Shown: positions 23,053-34,123 of the stretch, in pieces
Numbering within the stretch: position 1 is the stretch's first letter
Layout of the letters: every line of letters begins with the position of its first letter
Assembly: GCA_018389105.1 (NCBI GenBank)
Contig: JACATO010001080.1
Span: forward strand, 124,001-188,000
Length of the DNA: 64,000 nucleotides
Direction of reading: 5' to 3'
Origin: Nautilus pompilius
Taxonomy: Eukaryota > Mollusca > Cephalopoda > Nautilida > Nautilidae
Program-made: the position numbers and the translations under genes
The notes under the pieces: generated by a model
Told to the model about the DNA's origin: nothing
Databases searched by the model: none
Seen by the model: only the letters and a program-made list of their open reading frames with translations

Positions 23053-26000
23053 TTTCGCATGTATTTTGTATTGAAAGTTCTTTGATCTGGATATTGTTGT
23101 ATAGCTTTTTGCTGATGAGATAATGGTGCGAGATAAATTCCCACAAAAACTTTTCTAATTTTCTGCCTCAGCTCAGTTGTCCTGTTCTCTCAAAGAACCT
23201 GACAGTCAATCTTGAAATTTCCAAATTCTATTAAGCTCCAGGAAATTACTTTTTGATCTTGTATTTCAAGCTATTTTTCTGTATCTTTGAAACCTACATT
23301 TTCCTTCTTTTTTCTTTCTTTGCCATTGAATAAATTACTTTTGTGTCATGTGAAATCGTATATATTACACACAGTGTGCTGCTTTATTCATTTAGATCTT
23401 TTTATGCTGTAGTAGTAAGCAACAGATTATGTATCTATCTTCTTGTTACAGTATTTCTTCATTAACATGAGTCGAGCTTTCAAATGAATTAATCCGCATT
23501 AATGTGATTCTAGGATGTTTTTGTTTCTTATCATCATTATTAGATGGCTTCAGATCTCTCTTTCAATCTCTTCTCAATTTGTTTTTTTTCTTCTCTCTGT
23601 CCTATTTTCTTTCTCCATTTAAAAAATCTTTTTTTATTCTTTTGCTCCCCTCTCACTTTCTCTGTTTTTTCTATCTTCATTCTTTTCCCCTTTCACTATC
23701 TGATCATTTTAATTTGAGTTGTATATATATATTTACTGTATATGTGTATTTTTTTTTCTCTCTTTATTGCAAGCATCTGAATCCAAGAAGTTTAATGTAA
23801 CTCTATATTTGGGGATTATCAGAGAGCTTTTTTCTGCAATACATAATGTCAGTTAATTCACTGCTGTGATACATGGGATACATAGGTGCATTGCACATCA
23901 CAGGGAACAATCATCAATGGCTCACCAATAACAGCTGCCAGACAATTTTTCTGTTTTTCTAATGCACAAGAAACAAAAACAGCAATACTGTTCCGATTGT
24001 TTTAATTACATTTCTTTATATGACAATGAAAACAATGAGAATAACAGTAATATTTACATGCCAGTGATTGTGTGGCTTTTTGTACTCTTTTTGATAAATA
24101 TTCCTTTACACAGGTGAGGGAAGCTTTTTCTAGTTTTACCTTAATGACTTCTTGGTTCCTTTTGTTAGCTAAACTTAGGAGAGAAGTGTTGCCTGTCACA
24201 CCCCACTGTCAGTGCAGCATTTGAATTATGTTTTTATTTGCATAACCAGATTTTAAAGAAGAAGAAAGAAAGAAAAACATTTTAAGTTGTCAAGTGTTTA
24301 TTGAAAAGGAAAAAAACTGAAAATGAGCCCACATTGTAATCTAAGTAGCAGTGAATGTCTCTAGCAGACAAACCTGGTGTACTTCAGTAAACATGGAGAA
24401 ATCTGCTTCTGTTTATTTCACTCGCATAATAGGAGCCTCTACAGATAAAAGGTTTTCAGAAGGACCCAGAATATTAAGGAAGTGGGTATAACATGTGTGT
24501 GGGGGAGAGAGTGCGAGGGATTGAACATGCTTAGGTGTACTCCAGCTTCATCTGTCCTATTGATAGAACCTCCCCAGATTCTCCTAATTCCTAGGGGTTG
24601 GTTAGATATCGAATACCCAAAACTATGTTATTATCCTCAGCAGTTTGTACCTGTGATTATGAGAATATTATAAAGCTGGAAAACTTTTATTTTTTTTCAC
24701 TTTTTGGAGGGTTTTGTTGTTGTTGTTGTTGATTTTTTTTTTGCATGTACCTTAATTTCATATCAGTATATTAATAGTTAAATTTTGAAATTGAAATAAT
24801 GGCAAACTTTAACAGAAACTATGGACTCTACTATCTTTCTAACCCCCTAAAACCTAGTAATTGGATGTCCAACAATATAGTGTACAGTGTTTTACTATCA
24901 CATCATTCACTGTTGATTCAAGTTTTCATGTTTTTCATGGTTACAATAATTTTCAGGATAAGATCTACTTATTTTTTTACACATAATATAATATGGCTGA
25001 GCAGTGGTGGGTAGGAGGACTAATGTAACAAATGTGGTTTTGCACCTCACTCTGATATGTTTCTCATTCATGTAGATGCGAAAGTTTAAAGGAGCAGAAG
25101 GCTAGGTTAAAATAAATGTACATCAAGAAGGAAAACGAGCAAAATGACAACATAGAAAAGTTTTAATATGTTAATCTGGCCCACAGGTTTAAAGATCTTT
25201 TCTCCTGAGATCTACTGAAATGCACGTAGATGCAATTAACATCAGCTTTCTTTTTTAAAAAAAACTAATAATTAGATTTGATTTTCCCTCTTTTTCTTCA
25301 AACCTGCATGCCATTGTCAGCGCAGAAGATGTCTTCCACCATGGGAAACTCCTCAGCAAAGATCTTCCCAGCACAAAAGTATACAAAGTAAATAAATAAA
25401 TGATTTGTAGTATCAAGATTGCATTCAGTCCTCTTTGTTGTTTGACAAACAAGACGTTTTAGCTAGTATTAGTTTGTTTTCAGTTAATATATATGTATTA
25501 TATTACACCTGCAATTAAATGTCGAAAATTAGGGTTGTTTATCTTAGTGCACTCATTACACTGCACTGTATAGAGAGAACACTTTTTGTTGTTTTTATTT
25601 TAAATTTCAGAATGAACTAAGGTCACCGAAATGTGATCTTATTAGTATTTTGGTGCCATATTAGAGGATTTGGATCGCTTAAATCTGGCCTAACCTAACA
25701 GTAGTCTTGAATACGAACACATGTTTCGAGCTATCTGTTTTTTCTGGAATAGATCTGTAGGGAAAATATGTTGATGAAAGAGTTAATGAACTCCAGCCAA
25801 GAAAAAGAGATATGTCCTTATAAAGACAGAGAGACCTTTCCATTGTTGAGGGGCTCCCCCATTCTGAATCCAGATCAGGACTGGCTCAGTTTAGCATACC
25901 CCTCTCCCCAACATGCTTTTTTCCCCGCTCTTCACCACTGGTCATGTGAGTTTCCTCCCAGATATAAAATTGAAGTGTTTTAGTTGGGTGTTTTAGATAT

Positions 26001-26275
26001 GTTGGAAATGGCTTGCACCTTAACCAGTCCCTAAGTATACCCAGATAACTTGCTGGATCACCAAGGCTGTTTGTCCCTACATGCATGTACATGCACACCT
26101 ATTCAGCTCTCTTCTGGGAGATGTCCTTAGGCCTAGGCCATCAGGATGAGTTTGACAAGAAGAAGAAAAGTCAAAATGTACTGCCACAGAAATGAGGTGT
26201 AAATTTTTTTGGCAACAAAATTATTTATCATGAATCTATAGCTTAATTGCAGGAACTGACAGAAGTATTGCCAAA

Positions 26276-26366
26276 GCGCGCGCGCGCGCACACGCTCTCT
26301 CTCTCTCTCTCTCTCTCTCTGTACCGACATCAACACCATCATCATCATCAACATCATCATCTCTCT

Positions 26367-26403
<37 letters not shown>

Positions 26404-26667
26404 GACATCATATCTCTCTCTGTACCGACATCAACACCATCATCATCATCAACATCATCATCATCTCTCTCTCTCTCTCTCTACTGACATCATATCTCTC
26501 TCTGTACCGACATCAACACCATCATCATCATCATCATCATCTCTCTCTCTCTCTCTCTACTGACGTCATATCTCTCTCTGTACTGACACCATCATCATCA
26601 TCATCATCATCTCTCTCTCTCTCTCTCTCTACTGACGTCATATCTCTCTCTGTACCGACATAAACAC

Positions 26668-26725
<58 letters not shown>
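26276..26725. repeat. GC run and compound TC/ATC tandem array of about five units
   Basis: A GC/CG run (26276-26289) leads into alternating TC tracts and ATC tracts. A unit containing CTGTACCGACATCAACACC, an ATC run, a TC run and TACTGACATCATAT repeats with starts near 26321, 26421, 26503, 26580 and 26651. Unit length falls from about 100 to about 71 bases as the ATC and TC runs change length. Reading frames across it (for example on the minus strand at 26133-26411) are artefacts of this composition. Confidence 0.9.
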
Positions 26726-26728
<3 letters not shown>

Positions 26729-28802
26729 GCTGTAAAATATAAATCTTTGGGTACTGTGGTTGTTACTGCATCATTAAAGAGTCAATCATGCAGGTACTTG
26801 ACGAATGAAAAGGATGCAGCTACCAAGGGATTTTGTCAAATGACCGGAAGAAGAATAACCACCTTTTGCAGTGTGAACAAAAGATTCTGAAACAAACTTG
26901 TTAGCTAGATGTTCTGTTTGGTCAAGTGTTATTCCCCCCTTGATGTATAAATTTTTAGTTGTAAATTTTCCACTAAGGAAACATACTTTAAGAAAAAGAA
27001 AATCATATGCTATGCCTGTAGATGACTGTTGCCACGCTGCTCTGTCAACTTTTGCATGAATCTGAAACAAATTATTTCTACTGGTAATTAAGAAAATGCA
27101 CTTAGTGCAGTGTCAAAGAACTTGTCAATCTGATTAGTGTTAGTTGAAATTGCTACGGTTTAACAAAATCAATTGTTTTTGGAAACACTTTTTGAAAAAA
27201 AATTAAGTTTTGCAAGTAGGGTTTAAAAAAATTTTTTTAATTAGTATTTAATATCTTTTGCAAAAAATAAAGTAATCGGATTCATGTATACCTATTAAGG
27301 AAAGAAATTTTTAAATAAATGAGAGTTTAAAATGATTTTGACTCTGGAGGAGACATAAGTTTAAAATAAACAAAGATTTTTTATAATTCAGATACTCTCA
27401 AAACGTTGCATTGTTATGATACATTTTTGTCTGTCATAAATCAAAGACATCTATGCATAGAAATGAATGGCTTCCAGAAAAGTGCGCTGAGATCCAAAAA
27501 AAAAACCTCGCTAAAAAAGATAATCTAAGGTCGGCACCTAAAATTAGGGCTCATCCAGTTTCTGGAAGTGCAAAATATATTTTCCTAGGCCATAGATGCT
27601 CTTCCTTCTGCCCCCCCTCCCACACACACACCTCTCGAGTATGTGGATTGGGTAGCAGTCTACATTATTTACCAGTCTGTCTTGTAGCAGCTTGTAGACA
27701 AACCCTTTACAGCAGGCAAAAAGTGGGGGGAAATGGGGGGTTGAATTATGCATAGTGAGCTAAAGGAAGCTTTCTGCTGTGGATCACTGATAATGACCCA
27801 CACAGGTGTCTCTGCTGATTGTTAAAGGTGGCTTAGAGGTTATACAGATTCTTCCTGGTGATCTGTCTATTGCTAACCCAGAACTCTCTTGCATGAGCTG
27901 CTGCCATGAATGCACAGGTGGTTGGAGCTGTTTCAGGTTTATTGTTTTCTATTTCTTCTCTGTACATTCATCCTGAACTTCTGAGACTTGGCGACAATGC
28001 GTTTTCTCTCTCTATCTTTTGCCTACAATGTTACACAATGCTAAACAGTACGGATACTGCTAATTTCCATTTACCACATGGTAAAGTTAGGCATTTAAAT
28101 TTTAAGAGTTAAATCGTTTAGAGCAGACATGATTTTGTTAAAGCAGCTGCTATCTTAGAACTCATTTTGTTGGTGATCTCTGGATCCACAAGTCATTAGA
28201 AAATCAAGGATTTATTGCTTTTATGTTTAACCCTTCCATCGATAACAAACTCATGCAGCATTTTCACAGTTAGGGGAAAAAACTGATATTTTGTCACCTG
28301 TACAGGTTATTTTCCCCCTTTGGTCCTATGATTTGTGATGCTTTTAAAAAAAAACTTTAACAATTTTTTTTTTTTTTTTGACTTGAATCTTTCTGGGAAT
28401 TTAAAAATGCCTAATGATGTTTGAAATTATGGTTTCCTCGGTGAAAATGAGGACACATTTTAACGAAAAAAAACGAAAAGTCTTGCTTGATTAAAGTTCC
28501 AACACACACTTAGCGTAATGTTTGGTTATGTATGTATTTTCTAATAGCCATATGCTAATAGATAGTTAAGTATATGCGCTAATAAATTGATTTAATATGA
28601 AATATGGGACATTTCATTGGTGAGTTCACAACTATGGTTTCCTGTGTATGTGCATGTTAAAGGGATTGTGTTCTCTTAAGTGTGATTTGGCAGCTTAATG
28701 TTACTTCCATCTTTCCCATTCATTGATGGTGCCAATCTAATTTCTAATCTATATCTATATCATTACAGATGACAGTTGTCATGTTTTCAAATATACTGTA
28801 GA

Positions 28803-28949
28803 TTGGGGCTAGTTTTTGCAGCATTTGTAATTTCTAATTAAACATATAGATGAAGTTATAATTGGCAGCATTAAAAAGACAGATTATAATTCATTTATAC
28901 ATCTAATTAGGAATTACTGGTAGTATAACAACTAGCCCCAGTCTCCCCT
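28803..28949. repeat. Inverted-repeat MITE, family B copy 3 (left outer end missing)
   Basis: GGGGCTAGTTTTTGCAGC and TAATTTCTAATTAAAC on the left pair with TAATTAGGAATTACTGG and AACTAGCCCCAGTCTCCCC on the right. The core matches the copies at 11609 and 33963. Confidence 0.65.
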
Positions 28950-28964
28950 ATCAATGAGGCTCTA

Positions 28965-29054
28965 ATTGCCATCATAAAACAGATAATTATAGCTTATCTA
29001 TACATCTAAGTTGGAATTACTTGTATGTAACAACTAACCTTAGAGGTCTCCCTG
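28965..29054. repeat. Inverted-repeat MITE, family B, right half only
   Basis: ATAGCTTATCTATACATCTA, then GGAATTACTTGTATGTAACA and GGTCTCCCT, repeat the right arm of the family. It directly follows copy 3, so the two may derive from one tandem or nested insertion. Confidence 0.55.
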
Positions 29055-29689
29055 TGTATACTATAATATTTTTACAAATGCAAAATGTCAAAAAAAAAGG
29101 AAGTCGTTTATTGTTGTTTTCCCCCTTGGTGTAGAAAACTCATTTTGTCAAAAGCAAGACAAAACAAAGGGAATTATAAATGAAATATAAAGTAAAAAAT
29201 AAGTGAAAGGGGTGGAGAAACTTTTGTTTTGTTAGACTGAATCTTGTACACTAAGAAAAAATAAAGACATTTTTTTAAACATTTTCTATTTTCAAATGTA
29301 TTAATATTCTCTTAGAAGGCATAACAGTCCTTTGTAAATTATATTATATATATATAGGTACTTTTGATAGTTTCATTCCTGGGAGAGGGAGCTGGTGTCC
29401 TTTTCAAACATACTAGATGGGGAAGGAGTATTGGAGCTTGCTACATGAGTATCCTTTTCCCCTAGTTTGTCTTCAATCATGGATGGTGCTCCAGGTCTGC
29501 AGCCCCTAAATCATGGATGGTGCATGATACTTATACATATATATATGACATGATGATGATTTCAGATAAAAGTCAAGATCACAATGTATGTGCCATCTTC
29601 ATTTAGAACACAGCTGGTTTGTTGTTTTATGCAAAAAATTGCTTTATTTAATTCTCAAATATGCATTTTTTTCCTTTTTTCCTTTTCAG

Positions 29690-29746
29690 TCATTGTACAT
29701 GCGACTGATGAAGGAAAGCCAGTTTCTGAAAAAACAAGAGTCAATG
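29690..29746 (+). CDS. SKAP-like: Small phase-symmetric exon of the SKAP-like gene, copy 2 of a duplicated exon pair
   Basis: A very T-rich tract ends in CCTTTTCAG at 29689; the 57-nt exon ends at GTAAAT (29747). With the carried G it reads V-IVHATDEGKPVSEKTRVN plus one base, phases 1-1. It is three bases longer than the exon at 19278 but matches it at both ends, most clearly in the terminal EKT(K/R)V(S/N) and the GTC-A-x-TG bases abutting the donor. The likely origin is an exon duplication inside the gene. Both copies keep the frame, so the transcript could include either, both or neither. The function of the segment is unknown; it would form part of the linker between the N-terminal helix and the tyrosine motif. 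Confidence 0.62.
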
Positions 29747-30158
29747 GTAAATATATATTTTTTTAAAAATTATTTATTTATTAATTTATTTATCTCTTTA
29801 GCACAAATCATTAGCATTCTTTGTAATTTTATTTTTAACTCTTTCTACCCACAATGCCAACTGAGTGATAAACTGAATTCTCTAAATGTGTAGAAGTAAT
29901 ATTAAAACCACCTAAAGTAAACAATAGAGGATGACACACACACACAAGGAGAGAGAGAGAGAGAATAAGGTTTTAGAATTTTCTTTCTTTTTTAAAAACT
30001 CTGCTGAATTCTTCTGTTGTTAAAATGTATAAATCCTTTTGAGGCCTTGAAGATGTTTCTTTATGCTTATATTAAAAAAAAAATTTTTTTTAAAATTTTA
30101 ATGTATCCTGTGGGCTAACTTGTAAAAGTATTTTTCCATTTACCTTTATATGAAGGAC

Positions 30159-30225
30159 GGTCAAATGAAACATGGCCCGGATACCATTAGGGCAATGCTA
30201 CTTTGGCTGGGCTTCATTCAAACTC
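30159..30225. repeat. Hairpin MITE, family C copy 3
   Basis: It begins GGTCAAATGAAACATGG, continues GGATACCATTAGGGCAATGC and closes GGGCTTCATTCAAACTCC, matching the reverse complement of copy 2. Confidence 0.68.
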
Positions 30226-30719
30226 CCACCTCATAATATTGCCCCCACCACCTTTTTTATTTAACACTTTTTATGATACCTTTTATCTAGCCGCACTGTT
30301 TTGTTCATTATTTTACCCCTGGTCTTTAAAAAGGGAATTCACAGACATGGAACCCAGTTTAAAATTAATTATAATTATACATTTCTTTCTCTCCTCCCAC
30401 TAAACCTGAGCAGTTGAAAAGCAAGCATATTTTAGATTGATACCTGTTCAGATTGTCTTTTAAGATCAGTTTTTTTTTTTTTTTTACCACTTCATTTCTA
30501 CTGAATAAAAATACACCTGCACAGGTGAGTCATAGACTGTTTCATGATTTGTGAATTTCTGGTGGTGTATGTTCTTAGAGGATTAACACACAAACTCTCC
30601 CTAGAGCAGGGAGAGGTAGTTTTACGAGTCAGATACTTTGTTTGCTTGTTTGCCCTGTAATAAAACAGCGAATCCCTGTCTGGACTGCTGAGGTTAAAGG
30701 ACAATGGGCAGAAGTATGG

Positions 30720-31000
30720 CCTGTCAGCCCCTCCCCCCTTCCCCAGCAATTTACCTGGGTACACAGCAGAGGACTCTTCAGCAGTGGTCAAGGTGTGAGC
30801 CGGTCAGGAGTTAACTGCAGAACCTCCAAGGCAAACCCTACAAAAGATATTTATTTTTGGTGTGGGAGAAAACACACACAGCAGACTTGTGAAAAGGAGG
30901 GAGAAGTAACTATGCCAGGGCGGACCATACTGAACTGGGGCATTCAACTTTAATAGTGCAGTAGCTTAACCACTTGGCCACTGACCGCTGCCCACAGTTA
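30720..31000 (-). repeat. tRNA-like SINE, minus strand
   Basis: At 30960-30998 GTAGCTTAACCACTTGGCCACT is the complement of a typical A box of Ser/Leu-type tRNAs (AGTGGCCAAGTGGTTAAGC), next to GCTGCCC at the putative 5' end. A B box is only weakly visible (complement of CCCAGTTCAGTA near 30935). It is more likely a diverged SINE than a gene. Confidence 0.4.
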
Positions 31001-32365
31001 AAGATCAGATCTTTATTAGTCTTTTTTCAATGTGAAGAAATTTACTGCTTAATGGATAATCATTTCACCCTACAGTGATTTTGGCTTCTTTGGCACAGAA
31101 TAGGAAAACAGATGTTGAATTATATTTCACTTAAATCTCTGTTTTCAAAATATCTTAGGAAGTAAATGGTTGGACCTTCACATGAAAACTACCCCATATC
31201 TCAGTGCCCTTTCATAATAAAAACCTGATTAATGCTTATTTGCCTTAGTTATCAAGAGAGCTACTCAGGAAAAAAAATTATCCACACTAAACATTAGAGA
31301 AAGAAAAAGGATTAATTTCTTTTGAAGTTAATAATGTGTACCTTCTGGCAATAACAGAATTGTAGTTTAATTTGCATTATTTTTCATAATTGAAAGGAAA
31401 TCTGAAATCTTTTTCATGAGGAATTTTTGTGTAACAAATGAATCAATTGTTAAATTTTTTTAAAATGTTTTTTTGCTACCATAGACACATTAGAAAATTA
31501 TTTTAATTAATAATGAATTTTAACAAACAAAATAAAATCTATTAGCAAGACTCTTCTTAATCTTATTAGTCAAAGAGTTATCTTTTTTGTGTGTTTTAAG
31601 GGAGATCAGCACTACAGTGGCATAAAGAAAACAGATTTTAGGGTTCTGATTTCAGATTTGGTATAGGCAGATTGAAAAAAAAATCTTTAGGTAACCTTTC
31701 CAAAGTATCTCCCTATAAAATCACCAATCATGCAATAAAATGCATTTGTCTGTGATCAGCCACTGCCTTTGACTTCATTTGGAAAATGACTTTATGTATA
31801 TCTTTGAATGTTGTTTTCTTAATAAGGACAATTCCCAAGTTTCTATAAATTTTAAATGGCTGTGTATTTGGATTTATTCAGCATTTTTTTTTTTTTGCTG
31901 ATGTTCTGAACAGAACAAGTTGACAAGTGTGTGGTGGTAATGATGTTAATATGTAAGATCATATTGATTCTGAAGGGAAGCAGTGGCAGCTTGAAATCTG
32001 ACACCACCAGGAAATATCAGAAATATTTATCCTGAAAGATTATAACATTTTTTCGTAGATATACAGAAATTGCATCACTGAACAAATTCCATTTCATCCA
32101 AGGAACGGTTACAAGTATTCATCCCAAAATCCAAGATGGCCAGCATTTTGATCTGGGTGAAAAAATACATTCTGCTTTTTAATTTGTTAGATGCTTAGAC
32201 AGCGTACATTCGCACACCAAATTTTCTGTAGATGCCTTCAAATGAAGAAAGTGTTCTGAGGTGCAGCCTTCTGTTTTTGCTAGTAGTTACTATAAAAAGA
32301 TGTGTACATTATTTTCTTTTGTTTTCTGATCAGCCACCAGTAAGTGTATTGTAACTACACGCACT

Positions 32366-32638
32366 GGGTGATGTGGTCCAGTGGTAGACAGTTGGACTGC
32401 TATGTTGAGGGCTTGAGTTTGAATCTTGCAGGGGATCGACTTTGGTCTGGCATACCTACCTGGTGTCGTTCCTTCCTGCCCTTCTTCACCAGCCAGCCAT
32501 GTTGGTTTTTGGGGGATAACTCTGGTTTCCTTCCATATTTCCAAAAATAAACGATGCGTTCTAGTAGGAATTTCTCTGTCAAAGTCTAAGGTGCTGGGAA
32601 CACTTCCTAGCAGACTCCCTTGACAAGCTTGTCTCCCT
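32366..32638 (+). repeat. SINE family A copy, plus strand
   Basis: The A-box-like GATGTGGTCCAGTGGTAGAC (about 32370) and B-box-like GGGCTTGAGTTTGAATCTTG (about 32410-32429) are about 40 bases apart, as in a tRNA. The body ends GCTTGTCTCCC at 32638, the complement of the GGGAGACAA that starts the minus-strand copies. The open frames over this region are incidental. Confidence 0.65.
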
Positions 32639-33962
32639 TTTAGACATTGTTGTACAAAATGAAGAACAATATAAAGTCTGCATACACTTAGGAACTGTTT
32701 ATGTATCTGATTCATTAGTTACTCCTAACCACTAATAAGGTAATGGGGGATGCTTAGCATAACCCTCTACTTTTCATAGTTCATTTCCTTAGCAGCATTC
32801 TCAGAGTTTTTCCTGACCCCCATCCCCTAACTCTTTTATGATAAAATTTTTTTGTGGTTTGGTTTTTTTTTTTTATCACTTTTCCATTGTTGTGGCGATT
32901 ATTAATATTCTGTATGTCACCTTTGAACTGTTAAGTCAAATTAGTTATCTCCAACCCACACAGTCGATAAACTTTTATAACTTTTGTGATACAGTTTTCC
33001 TCATTATTAATTTGCTTCACAGTGAAATCTAAATCCCACTGCTCCACAACGCATGATGTGCTAAATTCTCATCCTCACATTGACAATACCTGGTAAATTA
33101 TTATACATCATCATCTCTCCATAGCGAGGTTGTGTCTCCAGTGTTGACAGATCTGTTTTGAACCACCATTGTTATAATTTAGCAATTGTCTGATTCATTT
33201 GGATTATCTGGGAAGACGTAAGTAATTAGGCTATCCATTCTTCTTATATGCATCACTTCATATACTTTTTCTAATCATAATAGGCTTTAAACCCCTAGAC
33301 TAAATTTAATGTCATTTTAGTAGTTAGTTAGTTAATGAATCAATTTGATTTATTTAATTTATATGCTGGCCACAGAAAGCTAACGGTGCTCTTCTGGAGA
33401 CCAGTATTTTGTGTGCATGGGTGGTTTTGCCAATTTTTACACATTGTAATAATTATAAAGTTTAGTTATTACATAAACTTTCTGGCTGATGACTTCAGGC
33501 CTGTGTTTTGGAAAGCCATGTTGCTTGGGATATCATTTCACCTGCTTGTCCCATTTTATCCTTGTTCTGTGTGTTGTTATCATCACATGTCGTTGGGTTG
33601 TGTGTACTAAGGTAGCAAAATTACTTAAGCAACTGTTGCGCTACTACACTTTCAGTGTTTCTCTGTTGCACTCTGAACAAGGAAGATGCAGACATGCAAA
33701 GTCAGAATTGGCACTATGGTCCTTCACCATGGTTGTTCTCCAGTGTAGAGACTGGCATAAATAGAGAGGTAGAGGGTATCCATGATGTGATAATCTCTTA
33801 TGGACACAAGGCCATAATAGAGTAACAAAGTAGTTAACTTTAGTAAATGTGCACTTTGTCATATTGTTCTGACGTAAGAACATTATTCTATCTAAAGAAA
33901 TGATCTATAATGAGCCAGAAATGAAAGAATTGCTTCACCATCATATTAGTTGTGTTTAATTA

Positions 33963-34123
33963 GTGGAGACAGTTGAAGCTCTAACTGTTACAGCTATGGT
34001 AATTCCTAATTAAATGTAAGATGAACTGTAATTAACATCATTAAAAAAACTGTAGATTATAGCTTATCTACATGTTTAATTAGGAATTACTGGTGCTAAA
34101 AAAACCTAGCCATAGTCTTCCCT
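33963..34123. repeat. Inverted-repeat MITE, family B copy 2
   Basis: It begins GTGGAGACAG and ends GTCTTCCCT. Left-arm CTGTTACAGC and GGTAATTCCTAATTAAA pair with right-arm TTAATTAGGAATTACTGGTG. The two halves are close to perfect inverted repeats around an AT-rich core. Confidence 0.68.

Larger units (their letters stand above)
19332..29689 (+). other. Intron (10.4 kb) of the SKAP-like gene
   Basis: It runs from the GTGAGT donor to a CCTTTTCAG acceptor. It contains a Tigger/pogo-type remnant (about 20080-21450), a Tc1-like transposon with both ends (about 21923-22976), a hairpin MITE (22983-23052), the TC/ATC tandem array (26276-26725) and two inverted-repeat MITE copies (28803-29054). The stretches between these, including 23100-26270 and 26730-28480, show only A+T-rich sequence with homopolymer runs. 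I see no exon there. Confidence 0.6.

Noticed and set aside
26133..26411. Arg/Glu/Met-rich minus-strand frame
   Set aside because: It is a translation of the TC and ATC microsatellites.
26276..26725. Spaced repeats that could be mistaken for a CRISPR array
   Set aside because: The intervening segments are themselves microsatellites, unit length drifts, and the context is eukaryotic.
32290..32715. 141-residue minus-strand frame, the longest in the window
   Set aside because: It spans a SINE family A copy in antisense and shows no domain.
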